Assembly (NCBI RefSeq): GCF_021216655.1
Contig: NZ_CP080437.1
Span: 434,001-498,000 of the forward strand
DNA from: Clavibacter michiganensis
Lineage (GTDB): Bacteria; Actinomycetota; Actinomycetes; Actinomycetales; Microbacteriaceae
Direction: 5' to 3'
Length of the DNA stretch: 64,000 nucleotides
Shown here: one piece after another, positions 8,263 through 16,951 of the stretch
Layout: every line of letters starts with the position of its first letter
Position numbering within the stretch: the first letter of the stretch is position 1
Notes under the pieces: generated by a model
Seen by the model: the letters and a program-made list of their open reading frames with translations, nothing else
The model's database searches: none
Told to the model about the DNA's origin: nothing
Made by a program: the position numbers and the translations under genes

Positions 8263-8961
8263 TCATGCACCGGGCCGCACGAGTCCGCAGTCGTACGCGA
8301 GGATCACGGCCTGGACGCGGTCCCGCACCTCGAGCTTCGCGAGCACCCGGCCCACGTGCGTCTTCACCGTCGACTCCGACAGGTACAGGCGGCCCGCGAT
8401 CTCCTGGTTCGTGAGCCCCTCGGCCAGCGCCGTCAGCACCTCCAGCTCGCGCGCGGTCAGCGGGCGCAGGCGCGGGTCGGCGGCGCCCTCGCCCGTGCCG
8501 GCCGCGCCGCCCGTCGCGGGCATCGTCGGGCCGAGCAGCTCGATCATGCGCCGGGTGACCCGGGGCGAGATGGCGGCGTCGCCGTCGGCGACCGCGCGGA
8601 TCGCCTCCATCAGGTGCTCGGGCCGCGTGTCCTTCACCAGGAACCCGCTCGCGCCGGCGCGCAGCCCGGCGAACGCGTACTCGTCGAGGTCGAACGTGGT
8701 CAGCACGATGACGCGCGTCGCCGGGTGCCGGGCGACGATCTCGGCGGTGGCGTCGATGCCGTCCATCCCGGGCATCCGCACGTCCATGAGCACGATGTCG
8801 GGGGCGAGGGCGCCCGTGCGCTCCACGGCCGCGCGGCCGTCGGCGGCCTCGCCCACCACCTCGATCCCGGGCTCGGCGTCGAGCACCATGCGGAAGCCCA
8901 TGCGCACGAGCGCCTGGTCGTCCACGATGAGCACGCGGACGGGGGTGCTGCTGTCGGTCAT
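8263..8961 (-). CDS. NarL/LuxR-family response regulator
   Basis: A 232-residue response regulator. The receiver domain (about residues 8-125) has the acidic pair Asp14-Asp15, phosphoacceptor Asp60 in [13 protein letters not shown], and the conserved Lys in FLVKD. A LuxR-type helix-turn-helix fills residues 165-225 ([21 protein letters not shown] and [14 protein letters not shown]). The start overlaps the stop of the histidine kinase gene by four bases. It is the last gene of an operon with the kinase and an ABC exporter, so it probably regulates that exporter in response to membrane or antibiotic stress (inference from organisation). Confidence 0.93.
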   Translation of the reverse strand: MTDSSTPVRVLIVDDQALVRMGFRMVLDAEPGIEVVGEAADGRAAVERTGALAPDIVLMDVRMPGMDGIDATAEIVARHPATRVIVLTTFDLDEYAFAGLRAGASGFLVKDTRPEHLMEAIRAVADGDAAISPRVTRRMIELLGPTMPATGGAAGTGEGAADPRLRPLTARELEVLTALAEGLTNQEIAGRLYLSESTVKTHVGRVLAKLEVRDRVQAVILAYDCGLVRPGA

Positions 8962-10274
8962 CGGTCCTCCTGGGCGCGGGTGGTGCGGTCGATGGGGTCG
9001 GCGGTCCGGCGCGCGTCACCGGGACGCACGTCGTGGAGCCCGCTGGGCATGGTGGCCAGCACACGCCAGCCGCCGGCCTCGCGTCGTCCGGCGGTCGCGG
9101 TGCCGCCGTACACCGCCATGCGCTCCGCGACGCCCACGAGGCCGCGGCCGCTGCCGGGGACGGGCGGCACGACGGGGCCCGTGAGGTCGTCATCCGTGAC
9201 CTCGACGATGATCTCCTCCGGCCGGTGGTCGAGCTTCACCTCGACCCGGTCGGCGTTCGGCGCGTACCGGAGCACGTTGGTCAGCGACTCCTGCACGACG
9301 CGGAAGACGGCGAGCTGCCGTCCCGGGTCGTCGGGAGGCGTGCCCGTGCTGGTGAAGCGGACAGGGAGGCCGGTGGAGCGGAACGAGTCGACCAGCGCGG
9401 CGAGGTCGGCGTGCCCGGGCTGGGGCGCGCGGAGCGACGGCGGGACGGCGTCGCCCGCGCCGGGCTCCTCGGCGAGGACGCCCAGCATGCGGCGCATCTC
9501 GGACAGGGAGGTGCGACCGGTCTCGGCGACCTCGCGCATCGCGTCGCGGGCGAGCTCCGGTCGGGCGACGGCGCTCGCGGCCGCCCCGTCGGCGAGCGTC
9601 ACCATGACGGTGATCCCGTGGGCGACGATGTCGTGGATCTCCCGCGCGATCCGCGTCCGCTCCGCCGCGGTGGCGAGCCGCGCCTGCTGGTCGCGCTCGC
9701 GGGCGAGCTGCACGGCGAGGTCCCGGAGCGCCTCGACGTAGCGCTTGCGCCCTCCCACGTTGATGCCGATGAGCGTCGCGATGAGCGGGAGGATCAGGTT
9801 GATGAGCAGCATGGTGGCGATCGACAGGGCCATGGGCCCCTCGCCCGCCGTCGACGGCGCGACGACCGCGATGAGGACGGCGACGCCGCCGAACCCGATC
9901 CACGCGTGCCGGGCGGACCCGTAGACGGCCAGCGCGTAGAGCGCGAGCGGGACGGCGCCGCCGTCGAAGGCGCCGGACACGAGGGCACCCGCGGCGGCCG
10001 CCGCCCCCGAGACGGCGAGGACCGTCACGGGCCGGCTTCGGCGGAGCATGAGGGCGACGCCCGTCAGGACGCTGAGCGCTGCCAGCACCACGCCTCCGGC
10101 GAGACCGGGGGATCTGCTCCCGACGACGGGGGCCGCGCTCACCGACAGCAGCGTGAACGCGATGGCGATGACCGCGTCGACCGTTCGCGGGTGCCGGGCC
10201 ATCCAGCCGCGGAAGGCGCCCGGCGGGGTGGGCAGGCGGACGCCGTCGGGCGCGGCGGTGTCCGCCGCGCCCAA
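8958..10274 (-). CDS. sensor histidine kinase (HisKA_3 type)
   Basis: A 438-residue membrane kinase partner of the adjacent response regulator. Several membrane helices fill the first 175 or so residues with almost no extracytoplasmic loop, typical of intramembrane-sensing kinases. The dimerisation domain has the phosphoacceptor His at about residue 214 in [12 protein letters not shown]. The HATPase domain shows [14 protein letters not shown] (N box) and [14 protein letters not shown] chose TTG at 10274 because GGAGGG lies five bases upstream and the codon falls 24 bases after the permease stop; the frame stays open to an ATG at 10355 inside that permease gene. Confidence 0.88.
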   Translation of the reverse strand: MGAADTAAPDGVRLPTPPGAFRGWMARHPRTVDAVIAIAFTLLSVSAAPVVGSRSPGLAGGVVLAALSVLTGVALMLRRSRPVTVLAVSGAAAAAGALVSGAFDGGAVPLALYALAVYGSARHAWIGFGGVAVLIAVVAPSTAGEGPMALSIATMLLINLILPLIATLIGINVGGRKRYVEALRDLAVQLARERDQQARLATAAERTRIAREIHDIVAHGITVMVTLADGAAASAVARPELARDAMREVAETGRTSLSEMRRMLGVLAEEPGAGDAVPPSLRAPQPGHADLAALVDSFRSTGLPVRFTSTGTPPDDPGRQLAVFRVVQESLTNVLRYAPNADRVEVKLDHRPEEIIVEVTDDDLTGPVVPPVPGSGRGLVGVAERMAVYGGTATAGRREAGGWRVLATMPSGLHDVRPGDARRTADPIDRTTRAQEDR

Positions 10275-10297
10275 CGGCGCCCTCCGTCCCGCGTCGA

Positions 10298-11137
10298 TCA
10301 GGCGTCCCGCTTCCGGGCGAGGATCATCGCGGGCACGAGGATCACGGCGACCCACCCGACCATGACGAGCAGCGCCTGCCAGAACTCGAGCTCACCGGGC
10401 GCTCCCGTGGCCATGCTGTAGAGCCGGTTGCCGGCGCTGAGCGGGAAGTACGGCGCGAGATCGGCGACCCAGTCGAGCACGCCGCCGAGCAGCTGGCCGA
10501 CGATCGGCACGACGAGCACGAGGCCGACGAGGGCGCCGATCCCCGCCGCGCCGTTGCGCAGCAGCAGTCCGAAGCCGAAGCCCATCAGGCCGATGAGCAC
10601 GACGAAGAGCACGCCGCCGAGGGCCGCGAGCAGGAAGTCGCCGTCCAGCACGTCGACCTCGGCGCCGGCGGACGCGAAGTACCCGCGGGCGATGAGGAGC
10701 GCGGCGGCCACCGCGATCGCGGTGATGACGAACGTCACCACCGTGTAGACGATCGCCTTGGCGGCGATGACGCCCAGGCGGCGCGGCGCGGCGCTGAAGG
10801 ACGAGCGGATCATGCCGGTCGAGTACTCGCCGCTGATCACCAGCACGCCGAGCACGCCGGCGACGAGCATCGACAGGGTGACGCCGCTGAGCCCCACCTG
10901 GAGGAGCAGGTCCGTCGCGGGGACGCCGGGGAGGGACAGCTGCGTCCGGAGCTGGTCCACGACGAAGGGCGTGAAGAGCGCCGAGAAGCCGGCGAGCAGG
11001 AGGAAGACGAGGGCGAAGCACCAGACGGTGGAGCGCAGCGTCCGCAGCTTGATCCACTCGGAGCGCATCAGGCGGGGGAGCGTGGGCCGGCCCGTGGTCA
11101 CCGGTGCGGGCGCGTAGGTCGTGCTGGTGGCGGTCAT
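10298..11137 (-). CDS. ABC-2 type transporter permease
   Basis: A 279-residue integral membrane protein with about six hydrophobic helices and the ABC-2 permease start LMRSEWIKLRTLRSTVWC. It contains ISGEYSTGMIRSSFSAAPRR, a conserved cytoplasmic element of this permease family. It would form an exporter with the ATPase encoded immediately upstream, its start overlapping the ATPase stop as ATGA. Exporters of this arrangement often move peptides, lipids or antibiotics; the substrate is unknown. Confidence 0.88.
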   Translation of the reverse strand: MTATSTTYAPAPVTTGRPTLPRLMRSEWIKLRTLRSTVWCFALVFLLLAGFSALFTPFVVDQLRTQLSLPGVPATDLLLQVGLSGVTLSMLVAGVLGVLVISGEYSTGMIRSSFSAAPRRLGVIAAKAIVYTVVTFVITAIAVAAALLIARGYFASAGAEVDVLDGDFLLAALGGVLFVVLIGLMGFGFGLLLRNGAAGIGALVGLVLVVPIVGQLLGGVLDWVADLAPYFPLSAGNRLYSMATGAPGELEFWQALLVMVGWVAVILVPAMILARKRDA

Positions 11138-12069
11138 CGTGCGATCTCCTGCTCGGTCGTGCCGACTGCGGCGCTGTGGTACTCGACGTCGCCCTGCGTG
11201 AGCGACAGGTAGGCGTCCTCGAGGGACGCGGTCACGGGCGTGAGCTCGTGCAGCACGACCCCGGCGGACATCGCGGCGTCGCCGACCTGAGCGGCCGTGA
11301 GGCCGGTGATCTCGATCACGTCGCGCTCGACGCTGGTGACCACGACCTCCGGTCGCGCCACCGCCTGGCCGAGCTGGTCGGCGTGCGGGGAGCGGACGCG
11401 GACGATGGCGCTCGTGGCCCCGGCGACGACCGCCGCGACGGGAGCGTCGGCGAGCACGCGACCGCGCCCGAGGACGATGAGGTGGTCGGCGGTCTGCGCC
11501 ATCTCGCTCATGAGGTGCGAGGAGAGGAGGACGGTGCGTCCCTGGCCGGCGAGGTAGCGGGTGATGTTGCGCACCCACATGACGCCCTCGGGGTCGAGGC
11601 CGTTGACGGGCTCGTCGAGGATCAGCGTGCGCGGGTCCCCGAGGAGAGCGACGGCGATGCCGAGGCGCTGTCCCATGCCGAGGGAGAAGCCGCCGACGCG
11701 CTTCTTGGCGACCGGCTGGAGGCCGGTCATCTCGATGACCTCGTCCACCCGCGAGCGCGGGATCCCGTGCGTGGCCGCCATCGCGAGCAGGTGGTTGTAG
11801 GCGGAGCGGCCCGTGTGGACGGCCTTGGCGTCGAGGAGCGCGCCGACCTCGTGGAGCGGGGCCTGGAGGTCGCGGTAGCGGCGGCCGTTGACGGTCACCG
11901 TGCCGGACGTGGGGCGGTCGAGACCCACGATCATGCGCATCGTGGTGGACTTGCCGGCGCCGTTCGGACCGAGGAATCCGGTCACCATGCCCGGCTGGAC
12001 GGTGAAGCTCACGCCGTCCACGGCGGTCTTCGCGCCGTAGCGCTTGGTCAGGTTCTCAGCGACGATCAT
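11134..12069 (-). CDS. ABC transporter ATP-binding protein
   Basis: A 311-residue ATPase of the CcmA/drug-resistance class. Walker A GPNGAGKSTT (about residues 34-43), signature FSLGMGQR, Walker B TLILDEPVNGLDP and the switch His in LLSSHLM are all intact. About 80 extra C-terminal residues form a regulatory domain found in exporters of this type. The ATG at 12069 has AGGAGG eight bases upstream; a longer in-frame start at 12120 is less likely. It is the first gene of the exporter-kinase-regulator operon, probably transcribed from the TAACGT box at 12120-12125. Confidence 0.92.
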   Translation of the reverse strand: MIVAENLTKRYGAKTAVDGVSFTVQPGMVTGFLGPNGAGKSTTMRMIVGLDRPTSGTVTVNGRRYRDLQAPLHEVGALLDAKAVHTGRSAYNHLLAMAATHGIPRSRVDEVIEMTGLQPVAKKRVGGFSLGMGQRLGIAVALLGDPRTLILDEPVNGLDPEGVMWVRNITRYLAGQGRTVLLSSHLMSEMAQTADHLIVLGRGRVLADAPVAAVVAGATSAIVRVRSPHADQLGQAVARPEVVVTSVERDVIEITGLTAAQVGDAAMSAGVVLHELTPVTASLEDAYLSLTQGDVEYHSAAVGTTEQEIAR

Positions 12070-12119
12070 GCGCGCTGCCTCCTCAGGGTGGTTGCGCGGG
12101 CCCAGCGCCCGCGGAAGCA

Positions 12120-12125
12120 ACGTTA
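12120..12125 (-). promoter_or_regulatory. candidate -10 box of the ABC exporter/two-component operon
   Basis: TAACGT on the minus strand, about 50 bases upstream of the ATPase start, just past the hairpin that ends the upstream aminotransferase gene. It implies a 5' UTR of about 45 bases containing the AGGAGG site. No clear -35 box. Confidence 0.35.
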
Positions 12126-12139
12126 GGGGCGGGGTTGTC

Positions 12140-12154
12140 GGGGGGCGTCCCCCC
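12140..12154 (-). terminator. short G6/C6 hairpin after the aminotransferase
   Basis: Six G (12140-12145) and six C (12149-12154) can pair around a three-base loop, 45-60 bases beyond the aminotransferase stop. There is no U tract, so termination efficiency is uncertain. Confidence 0.4.
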
Positions 12155-12198
12155 TCCGGCCCCCGTCTCGCGCGGGAGGCTGGTACCAGGGTGCCGGC

Positions 12199-13404
12199 TC
12201 AGGCGGTCCCTGTCGCCAGCGCGCCGAGCCGCCTCGCCGCCTCCTCGAGCACGTCGATCCGCTTGCAGAAGGCGAACCGCACGAGGGACGCGTGCTCCGC
12301 GGCGAGCGGCGCATGGCAGAAGGCGGACAGCGGCACGCCGACGACGCCGGCCAGCTCCGGGAGGCGCAGGCACAGCTCCCGGGCGTCGGGGAAGCCGAGC
12401 GGGGCCGCGTCCGCGACGATGAAGTACCCGGCGGCGGGCAGGTGGATGCGGAAGCCCGCCGCGGTCAGCCCCGCCGCGAGGACGTCGCGCTTCCGTCGGA
12501 GGTCGTCCGAGATCTCCGCGTACACCGCGTCGGGCAACGCCAGGCCGGTCGCGATGGCGGGCTGGAGCGGGGCCCCGTTCACGAACGTCAGGAACTGCTT
12601 CACCGCGAGGATCGCCGACACGAGCGGCGCGGGCGCGGTCAGCCAGCCGACCTTCCACCCCGTGGTGCGGAACGTCTTGCCGCCCGAGGAGATCGTCACC
12701 GTGCGCTCGCGTGCCCCGGGCAGCGTCGCGATGGGCACGTGGGGCGCGTCGAAGACGAGGTGCTCGTAGACCTCGTCCGTGACGATCACCGCGTCGTGCG
12801 CGACGGCCAGCTCGACCACGAGCTCCCGCACCTCGCGGCTGAGCACCGTGCCGGTGGGGTTGTGCGGGTCGTTGAGGAGGATCACGCGGGTGCGGTCGGT
12901 GATCACACGACGGAGGTCGTCGAGCCGGGGCTGGAAGTCGGGGGCGCGAAGCGGCACGGTCCGGTGGATCCCGCGGGCCAGCGAGATGAGCGCCCCGTAC
13001 GCGTCGTAGAACGGCTCGAGCGTCACGACCTCGTCGCCCTCCTCGACCAGCGCGAGCAGCGTGGCGGAGAGGGCCTCGGTCGCGCCGGCGGTGACGAGGA
13101 CCTCCGTGTCCGGATCCACGGCGAGGCCGTAGAAGCGCGCCTGGTGCGCGGCGATCGCCTCCCGCAGCTCGGGCGTACCGCGCCCGGGCGGGTACTGGTT
13201 CATGCCGGCCGAGATGGCGGCACGGGCGGCTTCGAGCACCTCGCGGGGCCCGTCCTCGTCGGGGAAGCCCTGACCGAGGTTGATCGCGCCGGTCGAGGCG
13301 GCCAGCGCGCTCATCTCCGCGAACACGGTGGTGCCCGGCATCCCGTCGGGCGTCAGCAGCATCGCCCCACGGGCCGCGCGCACCCACGCGCCGGGAATCC
13401 TCAT
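12199..13404 (-). CDS. PLP-dependent class I/II aminotransferase
   Basis: A 401-residue fold-type I aminotransferase. The PLP-lysine sits in SSGGKTFRTTGWKVGW; NDPHNPTG, DEVYEH and a C-terminal Arg segment (SLVRFAFCK) complete the cofactor and carboxylate sites. N-terminal GAINLGQGFPDEDGP matches the group containing kynurenine/methionine aminotransferases and actinobacterial DapC-like enzymes. The exact amino donor and whether it works in lysine biosynthesis cannot be decided here. The ATG at 13404 was chosen as the first codon giving a normal N-terminus; the upstream in-frame stretch is Arg/Gly-rich shadow sequence. Confidence 0.88.
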   Translation of the reverse strand: MRIPGAWVRAARGAMLLTPDGMPGTTVFAEMSALAASTGAINLGQGFPDEDGPREVLEAARAAISAGMNQYPPGRGTPELREAIAAHQARFYGLAVDPDTEVLVTAGATEALSATLLALVEEGDEVVTLEPFYDAYGALISLARGIHRTVPLRAPDFQPRLDDLRRVITDRTRVILLNDPHNPTGTVLSREVRELVVELAVAHDAVIVTDEVYEHLVFDAPHVPIATLPGARERTVTISSGGKTFRTTGWKVGWLTAPAPLVSAILAVKQFLTFVNGAPLQPAIATGLALPDAVYAEISDDLRRKRDVLAAGLTAAGFRIHLPAAGYFIVADAAPLGFPDARELCLRLPELAGVVGVPLSAFCHAPLAAEHASLVRFAFCKRIDVLEEAARRLGALATGTA

Positions 13405-13503
13405 GATCCCATCATCCCGCGCCTGCTCGTCCTCCACAGGCGGCGGCGCAGAACGCGCCCGGGATGGTGTGGAGCGATGAGGTCCGCGCTCCGCGACCCC
13501 GGC

Positions 13504-13509
13504 TACCTT
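13504..13509 (+). promoter_or_regulatory. candidate -10 box for the lipoprotein/PKD pair
   Basis: TACCTT about 76 bases upstream of the TTG start at 13585, in the divergent gap with the aminotransferase gene. The resulting leader contains the GGGGGAG site used by the lipoprotein gene. No strong -35. Confidence 0.3.
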
Positions 13510-13584
13510 TCCTGGACCCGCGATGCCCGGCGCTCTCGTGCCTGCCTGTTCGCGCGGGATCCGTACGGCCCGGGGGAGACGACC

Positions 13585-14142
13585 TTGAACGACCGACCGC
13601 GCATCCCCCTGCGACGACGAGTGGGAGCGGTCGCCGCATCGGCGGCCGTCATCGCCTCCTGCCACCTGCTCGCCGGATGCGCCGCCTCAACGTCCCCGGC
13701 GCCCACACCCGCCCCGACCCCGTCGCTCACGCAGGAGCAGCAGGACGAGGCGGAATTCCGGGATGTATTCATGCGCTACGTGAGCCTGGATCAGAGTCAG
13801 GAGACGGACGAGGTGCTCGCTGGCCTCCTCACCGGCGATGCCCTCGAAGGCGAGATCTCGTCTGTGCGTGACACCCAGGGGAAGGGCCAACACGGCGTCG
13901 GCAAGGCGACGGAGTCGGCCTTCGCGGTCACCAGCCACGGTTCGGACGCGCAGGGTGACTTCATGGTCGCTCAGGCCTGCCTGGACGTGAGCGGCATCCG
14001 AATACTCGACCAGAGCGGCAACGACGTCACTCCGAGCCGCGATGTCCGCCTATCGCTGCAGATGAAGGCCAAGAGGTCCACGGACGGCTTGTGGCGCATC
14101 AGCGATTCCCTCCGCAATGAATCGGTTCGAGCATGCGGGTGA
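13585..14142 (+). CDS. putative secreted lipoprotein of unknown function
   Basis: A 185-residue protein with an Arg-rich N-terminus, hydrophobic segment and lipobox HLLAGC (Cys32), then a Pro/Thr/Ser linker ([13 protein letters not shown]) and a soluble domain. The start is TTG at 13585, supported by GGGGGAG seven bases upstream and by the signal peptide beginning directly after it. The mature domain (from about residue 55) has no family I recognise, although its size and the ending WRISDSLRNESV recall the small NTF2-like extracytoplasmic domains. It overlaps the PKD-domain gene by ten bases, so the pair is coupled and probably works together at the cell surface. Codon use is less GC-biased than that of neighbouring genes. 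Confidence 0.72.
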   Translation: MNDRPRIPLRRRVGAVAASAAVIASCHLLAGCAASTSPAPTPAPTPSLTQEQQDEAEFRDVFMRYVSLDQSQETDEVLAGLLTGDALEGEISSVRDTQGKGQHGVGKATESAFAVTSHGSDAQGDFMVAQACLDVSGIRILDQSGNDVTPSRDVRLSLQMKAKRSTDGLWRISDSLRNESVRACG

Positions 14143-15041
14143 CGGTTGTCCTCGTCGCCGCTGCTGTCGCTTCATCCGTGGTGCTCGGGCTTCCCTCCTC
14201 CGCCCGAGCGTTCGCGGCTTCATGCGGGCAGTCGTCGGGAAGCGTGGGCAGCTGCGCGTCCGGTGAGATCGAGGGGAACGGCGTCTCGGTGAGGGCCCAA
14301 GATGGGCGCCCGCCCGAGTCGCAGCACTCGACCCTCGGAGGGGAATCGGAACCGCCCGCGATCACTGTCGTGACGCCGCTGGTGCCGCCTCTGGTGCCGC
14401 GGGGGCGGATGGCGGCGGATGTGGATGTGCCGTGCGCTCCGAGCGCGCGTCTGTCGGGTGGGGGTCAGTGTTCGGATGGGCAGCATGCGTTCTTGCCGCC
14501 GGCGAAGGGACCGTCGAAGCCGGCGGATCCGGTGCCGGTCGTGGCGGCGGTTCCGGCGGTGTCACTTGCGGATGTGGCGCAGTTCGTGCCGCGGGATGCG
14601 TCGATCCGGTCGCAGCCGAACGGGTGGGCGATCGTGGGGGCGCCGGTGAACCTGTTCACGGACGCGACGCCGCAGGTGGTGGACGGGGTGTTGCTGGGGC
14701 GTCCGGCGCAGGTGCGGTTCGTGCCGGTGTCGTTCGCGTGGGATCACGGCGATGGCACGTCGACGACGGTGGTGGGTCCGGGCGCGTCGTGGCGTGAGTT
14801 GGGACAGCAGGACTTCACCGCGACGGACACGAGCCACGTGTATCCGAGCGTCGGTGACCGGCAGGTGACCTTGACGATCGCGTACTCGCCCAGCTACCGG
14901 TTCGACGGGGGTGGGTGGCAGCAGATCGCGGGCACGTTGCCGGTGCAGGTCGGCCCGGTGACGATCCGCGTGCTGCAGGGGTCGACGGTGTTGGTCGGGG
15001 GTGCGTGCGGGGAGCGGGACGCCGGCCCCGGATGCCCGTGA
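14133..15041 (+). CDS. secreted PKD-domain protein
   Basis: A 302-residue protein with a Sec signal peptide (cleavage probably after SSARA, about residue 26), a low-complexity stretch, and a C-terminal PKD-like beta-sandwich (about residues 195-285). The sandwich is marked by VSFAWDHGDGTS, DTSHVYPSVGDRQVTLTI and the final TVLVGG. PKD domains mediate binding at cell surfaces. The ATG at 14133 lies ten bases inside the lipoprotein gene. Third codon positions between about 14380 and 14800 favour G over C (GTG, GCG, TCG, CGG), unlike the C-rich genes around, which may point to separate ancestry. No partner or substrate can be named. Confidence 0.75.
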   Translation: MRVTVVLVAAAVASSVVLGLPSSARAFAASCGQSSGSVGSCASGEIEGNGVSVRAQDGRPPESQHSTLGGESEPPAITVVTPLVPPLVPRGRMAADVDVPCAPSARLSGGGQCSDGQHAFLPPAKGPSKPADPVPVVAAVPAVSLADVAQFVPRDASIRSQPNGWAIVGAPVNLFTDATPQVVDGVLLGRPAQVRFVPVSFAWDHGDGTSTTVVGPGASWRELGQQDFTATDTSHVYPSVGDRQVTLTIAYSPSYRFDGGGWQQIAGTLPVQVGPVTIRVLQGSTVLVGGACGERDAGPGCP

Positions 15042-15128
15042 GATTCCTCCGACAGCGCGCGGGGTCGCGGGCGGCGAGTCTCACGGCGTGACCGGCGGCA
15101 GGAACATCGTCGCCGCGTACGCTCGAGC

Positions 15129-15142
15129 CAGCTCGTGAGCTG
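15129..15142. promoter_or_regulatory. perfect palindrome upstream of htrA
   Basis: CAGCTCGTGAGCTG reads CAGCTC-GT-GAGCTG, a perfect 14-base inverted repeat in the 224-base gap between the PKD gene and the htrA-type gene. It could be an operator or part of a weak terminator for the PKD gene. Nothing else recognisable was seen in this gap apart from the AGAGGAG site of the next gene. Confidence 0.3.
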
Positions 15143-15265
15143 AGCGTGTCCGGTCCCGAACCGCCCGTGCCTCCCGAGGTCCGGCGGCGGTGCCCTGTCA
15201 GGGCGGCCATAGGGAACGCCCAGACTCGCCCTGAATGCTGGCATGACCTGAGAGGAGCACCACCG

Positions 15266-16801
15266 ATGACCGACACAAGCCACGGCGACGACGAGCACGA
15301 GGGCGGCCGCGAGGCAGCCGGCCGAGCCGAGGGCTCCTCGACGGGTGCGACGTCGTCCGATGCCCCTCAGTCGCGCGACGAAGGACCGGCCTGGCCGGCG
15401 CCCGCCGGCCCCGCGGCCGCGTCCCACCCCGCGCCGACCACGCCGGATCAGCGGGACACCCTCGCCTACGGAACGGCAGCACCGACCGACCACGCGGCGA
15501 CCGCGCCTCTCGGTGGTGCTGCGGCGGCGGAATCCGAGCCGGTCGGCGACACCGCGACCGCTCCTCCCAAGAAGAAGCCGAACAAGGCACTGCCCCTCGT
15601 CGCCATGCTGGCCGTCGGGGCCCTCATCGGCGGTGCCGCCGGCGGTCTCACCACCTGGGCCATCGCGCACGACGACGCCTCGACCGAGTCGGTCAGCCAG
15701 TCCCCGGCGAACATCACGGTCAACGACCCGGACAACGCGACGCCCATCACGGCCGTCGCCGCCAAGGTGTCCGGCTCGGTCGTCACCATCGAGGTGGCCG
15801 GTGCGCAGGCCGGCGGCACGGGCTCGGGCGTCGTGCTCTCCAGCGACGGCTACATCCTCACCAACACGCACGTGGTGACGCTCGACGGCCAGACCGGCGA
15901 CGCCACCATCCAGGTGAAGACCGCGGACGGGGCCCTCTACACGGCGAAGCTCGTCGGCACGGATCCCGTCGTCGACCTCGCCGTCATCAAGCTCGACAAC
16001 GCGGGCGGTCTCACGCCCATCGAGTTCGCCGACTCGTCGAAGCTCAACGTCGGCGACACCGCCATCGCCATCGGCGCCCCTCTCGGCTTGTCCGGCACCG
16101 TCACCGACGGCATCGTCAGCGCGCTCGACCGGAGCATCCAGGTCGCGTCCTCGGCAGCCCCGGCGACACCGGGCGACGGCAGCCAGAGCGACGAGACCCC
16201 GTTCAACTTCTGGCCCTTCGGGAACGAGGGCCAGGGCGGCCAGGGCGGTTCCGGCGGCCAGGGCGGTTCGGGTGCGCAGGGCCAGGCTTCGGCGAACATC
16301 AACCTCGCGGTGATCCAGACCGACGCGGCCATCAACCCTGGCAATTCGGGTGGTGCGCTACTCGACGGCGACGGAAAGCTCATCGGCGTGAACGTCGCCA
16401 TCGCGAACGCGGGCGGCACCAGCTCCACCGCCGGCAGCATCGGCGTAGGCTTCGCCATCCCGTCGAACCTCGCGAAGCGCGTGGGCCAGGAGATCATCCA
16501 GAACGGCACGGCGTCCCACGGGCTCCTCGGGGCGAGCGTCCGCGACGTCGCCAGCGGCGACTCGACGACCCCGGTCGGCGGCGCGTTCATCGCCGAGGTC
16601 CAGAGCGGTGGCGCGGCTGCTGCGGCGGGGCTGAAGCAGGGCGACATCGTGACCGCGATCGGCAGCATCCCCATCAGCAAGGCGAGCGACCTCACCGCTC
16701 AGGTGCGGGCCCTCGCCGGCGGCAGCGCTGCTGAGCTCACCGTCATCCGCGGTGGGCAGAAGCAGAAGGTGGACGTCACGCTCGGCACGCTGCAGCAGTA
16801 G
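15266..16801 (+). CDS. membrane-anchored HtrA/DegP-type serine protease with PDZ domain
   Basis: A 511-residue surface protease for envelope quality control. An acidic, disordered cytoplasmic arm of about 100 residues and one membrane helix (about 105-130) precede a trypsin-like domain. Its triad is His202 (TNTHVV), Asp237 (VVDLAVI) and Ser361 (GNSGGAL). A C-terminal PDZ domain starts near residue 415. A Gly/Gln-rich linker (GQGGQGGSGGQGGSG) is inserted inside the protease domain before Ser361, in the region where regulatory loops lie. The ATG at 15266 has AGAGGAG upstream. A strong hairpin follows the stop. It matches mycobacterial PepD/HtrA organisation; the substrate is unknown. Confidence 0.92.
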   Translation: MTDTSHGDDEHEGGREAAGRAEGSSTGATSSDAPQSRDEGPAWPAPAGPAAASHPAPTTPDQRDTLAYGTAAPTDHAATAPLGGAAAAESEPVGDTATAPPKKKPNKALPLVAMLAVGALIGGAAGGLTTWAIAHDDASTESVSQSPANITVNDPDNATPITAVAAKVSGSVVTIEVAGAQAGGTGSGVVLSSDGYILTNTHVVTLDGQTGDATIQVKTADGALYTAKLVGTDPVVDLAVIKLDNAGGLTPIEFADSSKLNVGDTAIAIGAPLGLSGTVTDGIVSALDRSIQVASSAAPATPGDGSQSDETPFNFWPFGNEGQGGQGGSGGQGGSGAQGQASANINLAVIQTDAAINPGNSGGALLDGDGKLIGVNVAIANAGGTSSTAGSIGVGFAIPSNLAKRVGQEIIQNGTASHGLLGASVRDVASGDSTTPVGGAFIAEVQSGGAAAAAGLKQGDIVTAIGSIPISKASDLTAQVRALAGGSAAELTVIRGGQKQKVDVTLGTLQQ

Positions 16802-16812
16802 TCCGGAGCGTC

Positions 16813-16850
16813 ACGAGGGGCGGATCGGCTGGTGCCGGTCCGCCCCTCGT
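16813..16850 (+). terminator. 17-bp stem terminator after htrA
   Basis: Bases 16813-16829 and 16834-16850 pair over 17 positions (one G-U) around a TGGT loop, starting 12 bases after the stop codon. The 3' side is not followed by a U run. Confidence 0.7.
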
Positions 16851-16886
16851 CGTCACCGACCGGCGGGCGACCGACGGGGAGGCTGG

Positions 16887-16892
16887 TAAACT
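16887..16892 (+). promoter_or_regulatory. candidate -10 box for the glycopolymer operon
   Basis: TAAACT preceded by TGG, between the htrA terminator and the first glycosyltransferase gene. Transcription would begin near 16899, giving a leader of about 53 bases before the ATG at 16952. Confidence 0.45.
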
Positions 16893-16951
16893 CCTGCGAG
16901 GCTCGGCCCCCGACAGGCCCCGGCCGCACCTCCCTCAAGAGATCGGCTCAG

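Noticed and set aside
16215..16290. Short tandem repeats, possible repeat element
   Set aside because: They encode the Gly/Gln-rich linker of the HtrA-type protease in frame; not a CRISPR or intergenic repeat.
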